From the NCBI GenBank assembly GCA_003427395.1, contig BFEA01000003.1, positions 622,671-658,246 of the forward strand: a DNA stretch of 35,576 bases, read 5' to 3'. Source of the stretch: Chara braunii (lineage: Eukaryota > Streptophyta > Charophyceae > Charales > Characeae). Positions 29,995 to 35,576 of this stretch are shown one piece after another. Position numbers and translations under genes: made by a program. Within the stretch, counting starts at the first letter, position 1. The number at the start of each line of letters is the position of its first letter. Below the pieces are notes generated by a model that was given only the letters and a program-made list of their open reading frames with translations, had not been told where the DNA came from and did not search any database.

Positions 29995-30372
29995 CTATTG
30001 GGCGGACGTGCAGTCGTCGCTCTTGTCCTCTGCATTTACACTCCCTTCACCAGATGGACTCAGATCTAAAAGTGCAGCTTCAACATTTAGTCGAACATTA
30101 GAAGGAATGACAAGTCCAGTCGTGAATGGTTTTGTACCTCGGGCCGGTCTCTCATAACGAAAAGAGATCGAATCAGCATGCTGCCATTGTGTCTGCTCAG
30201 TCATTTTCCATTGTTCTCCCATGCATTCCCATACAGTTGTTCGAGCGACTTTGCTCTCCTAGTTGGCACCCAGTATTCCACTGACACTTCATTATAATTC
30301 AACGAATCTTTTTCATCAACCACGTGAGAAATAGCCTTGCTCATCCAGATTGACACACCGCTGGACAGATCA
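29995..30372 (-). pseudogene. C-terminal part of the DUF7869-like gene, with a frame change
   Basis: Coding-like sequence starts after a pyrimidine tract and CCAG near 30365 ('VSIWMSKAISHVVDEK', 'VEYWVPTRRAKSLEQLYGNA'). It shifts frame near 30215 and goes on with 'WKMTEQTQWQHADSISFRYE'. A donor-like CGAG|GTACAAA follows at 30138. Downstream of it, 'SGLVIPSNV'-type sequence is probably intronic. The frame change suggests decay or a sequencing error. Confidence 0.35.
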
Positions 30373-30647
30373 TCGTCGGAGGGGCGAAGGATAAAAAAGT
30401 GTCCACGTCAACATGCACGTGGGGGTCGAAACTAGTCTTCGAGCGATCTTTTCTTCGTCCAACAAATAGGGGTTCCCTGTCGTTGATGTTGACATTGCGA
30501 GGAGAAGGTTGTTGATCGCTTTCGGGCAGCCGTGATCTTGGCAAAAAACTTTCCAGAGGTTGTGAGGACAACCCGTTGTGCGATGATCTCATCGCCATGT
30601 TTGATAACCTCTTCCCAGTAACACAAAGTTCTTTCTCTCCTACTCAC

Positions 30648-31001
30648 CTCATGATCATTGTAAGTGTACCACGTGAACGGTCTGCTCTCCAGCAACTCGT
30701 GAAATCGAATAACACCATTTTTGCCATTACAATAGTCATTTCAAGGAAGGGGTTGCACAGGAGGCGGGTCAAATGACCACGAAGGACCTGCATAGCTTTC
30801 ATCGGGGTTTTGATTAAACCAATAAACCGGACCTTCCTCGAGCAACCAGTTGTCGTCATCGCAAAACTCCTTGTACAACATGCCTGGATTATCTCCAACA
30901 ATCAAAAATTTAAGCAAGTGCGGTTTTGAATACCTGTAATGTCTGACGCAACCCATGGGTTTACTATACTTATCCAATCTGCCATCGTATCGAGGAAACA
31001 C
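30648..31001 (-). pseudogene. DUF7869-like protein, segment after the core, with in-frame TGA
   Basis: This continues the core domain in a second frame: 'RYDGRLDKYSKPMGCVRHYR', 'KPHLLKFLIVGDNPGMLYKE', 'NWLLEEGPVYWFNQNPDE'. A TGA lies at 30743-30741, after which the same frame continues with 'GVIRFHELLESRPFTWYTYN'. The exon appears to end at 30648 with a good donor GAG|GTGAGT. The family usually has such a 'domain after the catalytic-like core' with hydrophobic and Trp-rich blocks. Confidence 0.5.
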
Positions 31002-31500
31002 ACTTAGGAGACTTTTTGTGGGATTGCTCTATGAGCTCATAGAACTCGTCCATAATATAAGTGTCTATGTCTTTCAATTTCTTCGAGAAAACACTGAAAG
31101 TTGCGTCAACGTCTGTATGGGTATGTCCCACTCTCATGAAACCTATTTCTACCTCTTGAAAAACTTTGAACTTAACCAAGACTGCAACTAGCACACATAT
31201 GTACTTGTTCTTGTTTTCCCACCAACAATTATCTACTTGAATGCGCAAAAACGGTGGCAGTGGCGTCCCGCTCCCTTGAATTTCGACAAGGGTTCTCATA
31301 AGGCAAGTAGCAATTGTGTTCGAATCGTGTTTCAAATACGGAAACCACGTGTAAACATATATACTAGGGTATCTACCATGTGCAATGACGCCTATCAAAT
31401 TCGTCTTCATCATCATCTCGTGCCTAAGTGCTTTCGAGTAGTTCGCTTGACCAATATGGGGGATAGTTGTCTTCTTCTAATCCATGCCGTCAATGATGAG
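30970..31500 (-). pseudogene. DUF7869-like (RNase H-fold, transposase-like) core domain
   Basis: Hallmark blocks are 'LCLIIDGMD', then 'LIGVIAHGRYPSIYVYTWFP', 'FLRIQVDNCWWENKNKYICV', 'FKVFQEVEIGFMRVGHTHTD' and 'VDATFSVFSKKLKDIDTYI'. The acidic residues in DGMD, QVDN and HTHTDVD are those I associate with the metal site of this family. The family is widespread and repetitive in algae, oomycetes and some animals, and I regard it as transposon-derived. The codon after DGMD is TAG (31479-31477) where the family has Gln, so the copy is interrupted. An adjacent frame continues at 31001. Confidence 0.65.
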
Positions 31501-31827
31501 ACATAAACGCTCGTTCGGATGGACCATCGAATCAGTCTTCGCTCAACTATAGTCCAATCTGTGTTCAACTCGCCTCCTTTGGTGAGCTTTCGTATCCTCT
31601 CGAGCTCGTTCTTGATATCGAGGAAGAGGACCATACTGTATACGTTCCTTCAGTTCATGACAAATGACACACTTCGTGAACGTGTTAGAGTGCGCGAGGG
31701 AAACGTGAAAAAAGTATTTCCGCCACATTTTATAAAAGTTGGACTCAGACAAGACCGTGAGGTCAGCGGCCAGAAAGTCTGATTTGATGGACTCATAAAT
31801 TGATCTCTTCGTAAAAGCAGTTGGCAG
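31413..31827 (-). pseudogene. DUF7869-like protein, Cys-containing segment before the core
   Basis: Frames on - read 'LPTAFTKRSIYESIKSDF', 'LSESNFYKMWRKYFFHV', 'NTFTKCVICHELKERI', then 'IKNELERIRKLTKGG'. The last two blocks match the family's pre-core zinc-knuckle-like region (FxKCxxCxxLK). The frame changes at least twice (near 31820 and 31540-31620). Confidence 0.55.
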
Positions 31828-32565
31828 TCAAAGTCTCGGCCTGGAAACCCTACCTTCGTCAGCCACCTCATTCGGCATGCTATTTGCATGACACTCGATA
31901 AACGTTTTCATGCTGGCAAGCATGGCGACCGTTTTATTGGTAGGCCGATATCTACCCGTCAGGTCATACTCGGAACGCACAAAGTCATTGTCGAAGCACT
32001 TTTTGGAGCTATAAAATGTATTACGCGAGACACCGAGTACATTGAAGTACGCCTTGACGCACATCGAACGTTCAAACTCCACAGGTCGGACACGTTTTTG
32101 TCCATCCTCATTTATCGTGAAATCTTTAATATTTTTCATCCACCACTCAACTCGCTCTACCGGACTCTTACGATACAGTCCTTGTCTAACCTTTCGGACT
32201 TCCTCAGGTGACATGTCGTAACAACAGTGAGTCTTGCAACATGCCATGTCGTGCACCATGAGAAGTCTTTTTTCGGACAACATGTTTCTCGTTCTTTTGT
32301 ATTGTTCTTTCCTCCTAGCGTCCCTATTAGCCATGCTATACGGTCGTCTTTTGCCTGGCAGAGGTGCGGGCAAAATTTGTAGTATTGTCGTTCTCTCTGC
32401 ATCACTCCTGCCAGACGCTTTCGACCCAGACTGACTCTGAACTGGAATCACATCATCACTTCGGATTTTGCGTTCGACTCGCCCGTGCTGTGGAAAGTTC
32501 CTCCGAAGAATATTCGGTGAAAACCAACTTCGTAGTACTGGAGCTAGCGTGAAGCAAATATGCAC
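31828..32565 (-). pseudogene. DUF7869-like protein, N-terminal region
   Basis: A single open frame of ~245 codons on -. Its homologous part starts around 32460. It has a basic stretch ('MANRDARRKEQYKRTRN'), a Cys-rich motif ('MACCKTHCCYDM'), a helical block ('VRKVRQGLYRKSPVERVEWW') and 'CVKAYFNVLGVSRNTFYSSK', typical of the N-terminal zinc-binding and helix-turn-helix-like part of this family. It stops at 31828 although homology continues in another frame at about 31827. No start codon could be fixed. Upstream Ser-rich sequence (32456-32800) may be the true N-terminus. Confidence 0.6.
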
Positions 32566-32800
32566 TTGACGAGGACTGTTGTCCAGACGAGTAATCAGTG
32601 GCCACTAGTTTCTCACTCTCATCATCAGAGGTTGTGAAAGAAGCAACCATTGACACACAACTCTTATGCGCCGAAGTTGTGGGGTGCACCTCATTAGGAA
32701 TGTGGAACTCGATTCGGGAGGCAGACGGTTCTTTGCCTGTGAACAGTGTCGCCAAATCCGTAGGCAATAGGATGCAACCCCCAAAACTCTCACGAAAAGC
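32456..32800 (-). pseudogene. Ser-rich N-terminal extension of the DUF7869-like gene
   Basis: An open frame on - with 'TSDDESEKLVATDYSSGQQS' and 'SSSTTKLVFTEYSSEEL', low-complexity and acidic. It is followed by a frame change near 32465 into the main frame. Upstream to 33100 no clear start or promoter is visible. Confidence 0.35.
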
Positions 32801-33131
32801 GAGACTTCGTTTTCAGGGGAAAACTGTAGTGGACTGTTGGAACGACGAACTGTGCGAAGAGCTCATCTGGGCCAACTCTAGGTGTTGTAGTTGGTAATGC
32901 AAGTCGATGGCCTGTTTGGTTTCCATAGCCTGGTTCATGCGGCCGTTCGTTGAACCGTTATTGGCGTCGTCATGTAACCGTCAGTGTAGCGGATGCGGTT
33001 CCCGTTAACGAAATCGATCGAACTCTCCAGTGTGGAGTGAACGGGTCATTCAAATTCGTTTCCACACCCTGCAAAATGGCGGAGCAAACTGTAAGCACGA
33101 ATACTAAAGAATTAAGGGATGACCCCACCAA
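32801..33131. other. Unassigned, no gene
   Basis: No supported coding frame. It leads into the C-tract. Confidence 0.4.
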
Positions 33132-33158
33132 CCCCCCCCCCCTCCCCCCCCCTTCCCC
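33132..33158 (-). repeat. C-tract (G-tract on -), G-quadruplex potential
   Basis: C11, T, C9, TT, C4 on +. On - this gives G4, G9 and G11 runs, enough for a G-quadruplex. Confidence 0.8.
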
Positions 33159-34020
33159 AAAACCGATCCCCGACGTAGCATTTGAACACGGCGAGCTCGT
33201 CCGTTAGCGATGGGGGCCTCTGCAACCGATTTGCCGCATATTGAAGGCGCGGTTTGGCAGTCGGATGGCACAAATGATATGACAAACCACGACATGCGAA
33301 GTGTGCCGACATCCGAACTTCGCAGCGATCGGAATCCTTCGAATGCATTAATTGCATGTGCCGAAGGGCATCCAAATATTTCTTGCCTCGGCTCTGGCGA
33401 TAAGAATTGCGTCGATAGAAAAAAAAGATCCCCTTCCCCTTTTGCTTTTTACACTTTTTTCAGATGGACGTTGAAGTCCATAGCAACTATCAAAGTCAAA
33501 CCCCTTGACCTGTTTAAAGGCCTCCTATGATGGAACCCAGCTGTTACAAAGGGCCTTGGCCTGCCTACCCGTCATTCCCGCAGGTTGCTGAAGAGGGTAG
33601 GTCCTGCAACCGTCTTGGCGGTTGTGTAGCATCGAGAGGTAAGTCCCTCAAGGTGTGTGTTAGCGAACACTTAAGTGTCGAACGTGACCCTCAACGCCAC
33701 CGAGGGCCACGCGAGTATGGGCAGCACATAGCACGCCATCACTGCGACTGCTTGCGAACTCATGCATGGCCTGTCGTTATGAGAAAGCAGGTGTTCGCCC
33801 TACATTTATACAATGTATACCTGACGATGCCTGTAAGTGGTTTGCGACATTTGGTTATGGGTCGGACACCCAACGGGGCAGGCAGGAATCTTTGTTGTGA
33901 ATTTGTCAATCCAATTTTTTTGGCGTTGTGTGAGTTCTGCCAAGGAGGACGCGTTCTAGCATGTTTTAGACGGGTACAAGGAACGGTCCGATGCTCTTGG
34001 ATCACCGTGTGACAGAAGTC
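33159..34020. other. Unassigned; one long but unsupported open frame
   Basis: A 161-codon frame on + (33527-34012, starting MMEPSCYKG) has many Cys, His and Arg and no family resemblance. I think it is chance. The stretch also contains small inverted words (GGTTGC near 33582 and GCAACC near 33606). Confidence 0.35.
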
Positions 34021-35010
34021 CGCCGGGATCCGAACTTGTCAGAAATCGAATCGACAACGAACCAGTTATTCATTAATTACCGTGAATTGAATGTCGATCA
34101 ATCGTCATCATAAATGCAAGGCTATAAGTGGTTGCAGATTAAAAATAACGTGGGTGAATGACCCTCAAGCCACCCCCATAAACCCCGATTAACTCCACCT
34201 CCAATTCGAGGATGTGTGCTGTCATTGCAAGCCTTTGCAGTCCGCGCGGCTTCGACACCGAAGCGTCTTCGCAGGCGAATAACAATAACCACCACAACAA
34301 CGTCGCAAACCGTCACATGCCGACGGGTTGTGGCAGAAGAAACAAACCAATTCGTCAGGTCACCAGCAATAGGACACGAGCTCTCGTTGTCGCTACACCA
34401 AATCGGGGTAAATCGGGGTCACAGAAGGGGCACACAGCCACACGCTCCCACGATGTGCTGGAAGTTTTTTTTTGCGCGGCAGCAGCGATTGGACTGTCGA
34501 CCCAGACCACAAACCCAAAAAATGGCTAAGCGGGGGCGCATCATCGACGGTTATGGAGAATAGAGCGTTAACCTCAAAGTCCGTCGAGACCTGAACGTGA
34601 ATGAACCAAATCACGGCAGACCGAAAAAGAACGTTGCCCCTGCCACCGTCAGCAACCCCCGTATACCTCGATCACGACAATACACAAGGTGAGATTGTTT
34701 GCGCCCCATAGTCCTATGGCAACGAAAACACATGCGACGGACCAGACCGTGGAAAAGGACGGTTAGCATAACCGAGAACTCGAAAGTTCATCGGGATCCA
34801 AACTTGGCGGTTGGGGAAGGCGCTAGGAACCTGTTTACGCTCGACTGCTCTCAACCGCCTGTCGGACGAGAACACGCTGAGAAGAAAGGCTATCCGTGGG
34901 TGTACCACCTGACAAAACGGTGCAGCACGGGCCCCAAGTGACTCCTGTAAACCCCGATTTTCTCCATCCACAAAGCTAGCTCGTGCGCTGTTCCAATCGT
35001 ACCCGTCATA
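34021..35010 (+). repeat. Diverged duplication with ~770-bp offset
   Basis: CCGCCGGGATCCGAACTTG (34021) resembles CATCGGGATCCAAACTTGG (34788). CAAGCCACCCCCATAAACCCCGATT (near 34167) resembles the segment near 34936 (CAAGTGACTCCTGTAAACCC), each followed by CTCCA-CC and GTGTGCTGT / GTGCGCTGT. Offsets are 769-770 in both places. The intervening similarity is weak. Confidence 0.5.
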
Positions 35011-35069
35011 ATCTGTGCTGATTTTGACAAGTATCACAAAAATGGCGCGCGAAGCTTGACACAAATGGT

Positions 35070-35249
35070 TAACGACCACCTGAAATTTCAGAATGAAAGA
35101 TTCTGAAGTGGTCTAAAACCGCTGAAATGGCCTGAAGGCACTTCATGTCATTTCAGAAGTTTTGGGTGGTCTGGAGGATAAGTTTTATGGTTTTTTTTTT
35201 TTTTCCCCTACCTGTTTTTTCACCTACTTCAGATCATTTCAGAAATTAA
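35070..35249 (+). repeat. Degenerate leader of the right-edge satellite
   Basis: Words of the satellite appear in disorder (CTGAAATTTCAG, CCGCTGAAATGGC, CATTTCAGAAGTTTTGGG, CAGATCATTTCAGAAAT), with T13 near 35192. It is probably an old or rearranged copy. Confidence 0.6.
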
Positions 35250-35576
35250 GGTGGGGACCTGAAACCTCTCAAGTGGTTGAAGCTTCTGAAAGAGGTTTCG
35301 GGTACCCCCATCCAACCATTTGGATGGGGGTACCTGAAACCCCTTTCAGAAGCTTGAGCCATTTCAGGTCCTTTTAGAAATTTCAGGTGGGCACCTGAAA
35401 CCGCTGAAATGGCTGAAGCTTCTGAAAGGGGTTTCGGGTACCCCCATTCAACCATTTGGATGGAGGTACCTGAAACCCCTTTCAGAAGCTTCAACCACTT
35501 CAGGTCATTTCAGGAATTTCAGGTGGGGACCTGAAACCGCTGAAGTGGCTGAAGCTTCTGAAAGGGGTTTCGGGTA
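35250..35576 (+). repeat. Tandem satellite with 136-bp palindromic unit (continues past the window)
   Basis: Units start at 35250, 35386 and 35522 (GGTGGGGACCTGAAAC-type). Inside each unit AAGCTTCTGAAAGGGGTTTC and GGTACCCCCAT are followed, after TCAACCATTTGG-like loop sequence, by their reverse complements (ATGGAGGTACC, GAAACCCCTTTCAGAAGCTT). Outer parts (CTGAAGTGGCTGAAGC and GCTTCAACCACTTCAGG) also pair, so most of the unit is one large hairpin. Confidence 0.92.

Noticed and set aside
33527-34012. 161-codon plus-strand open frame
   Set aside because: Odd composition (Cys, His, Arg), no homology recognised and no start context. Kept only as unassigned sequence.
1-35576. CRISPR array, bacterial operons or phage genes
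   Set aside because: No regularly spaced identical repeats with unique spacers, no bacterial gene organisation. rRNA, LINE and Gypsy content is eukaryotic.
1-35576. Telomeric repeats (TTTAGGG type)
   Set aside because: No tandem run of such repeats was seen on either strand.

Overview
The window looks like nuclear DNA of a eukaryote, most likely a streptophyte (green alga of the charophyte grade, or an early land plant). The evidence is a decayed chromodomain-type Ty3/Gypsy retrotransposon, a decayed L1-type LINE, eukaryotic 18S and 28S rRNA sequence, a plant-like Pol I promoter motif (TATAGGGG), intron-like splice signals and several satellites. A charophyte such as Chara is a guess from the style of the repeats, not a demonstrated identity. 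Four isolated N bases and one 250-N gap show that this is a draft assembly.

Layout. 1-244: AT-rich leader with a perfect hairpin, a TA microsatellite and a palindrome. 245-about 3430: 3' half of a Ty3/Gypsy element (end of reverse transcriptase, RNase H, integrase, chromodomain-like tail, polypurine tract, putative 3' LTR) on +. 3431-about 6320: A-tract and a broken LINE on -. 6320-6401: first ~82 nt of 18S rRNA on -, cut off where LINE-side sequence begins. 6402-8025: candidate 5' external transcribed spacer with a 233-bp tandem repeat. About 8026: candidate Pol I promoter. 8026-16062: candidate rDNA intergenic spacer, about 8 kb, holding ~65-bp subrepeats at both ends and several coding-like minus-strand ORFs in the middle. 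16063-about 18960: a long 28S rRNA sequence on -, truncated in its D2 region. 19560-20120: small 28S pieces in alternating orientation. Read on the minus strand, the order 28S - spacer - promoter - ETS - 18S start is that of a junction between two tandem rDNA units.

The 28S copy differs from typical plant 28S, as remembered, by many CG to TG/CA changes in normally conserved helices. The 18S is cut after ~82 nt. This rDNA is therefore probably a silent, methylated or degenerate copy, not an active gene.

20120-28800 carries no recognisable protein gene. It holds two related hairpins, a run of 5' splice-donor-like motifs, a degenerate 'CATAAGTTTGGGTGGTCTGA' motif array, a ~122-bp tandem repeat that forms a 257-bp near-perfect inverted repeat around the assembly gap, an unusually hairpin-rich stretch (26041-26960) and a ~125-160-bp AT-rich satellite. 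28817-32800 holds, on -, a fragmented gene resembling the transposase-like family I know as DUF7869, with nonsense codons, frame changes and plausible introns. 33130-35576 holds a C-tract, a diverged ~770-bp duplication and, at the right edge, a tandem satellite whose 136-bp unit is itself a palindrome and which runs out of the window.

Overall the window is a repeat-rich, mostly non-genic or decayed region. No intact cellular gene of known function is evident.
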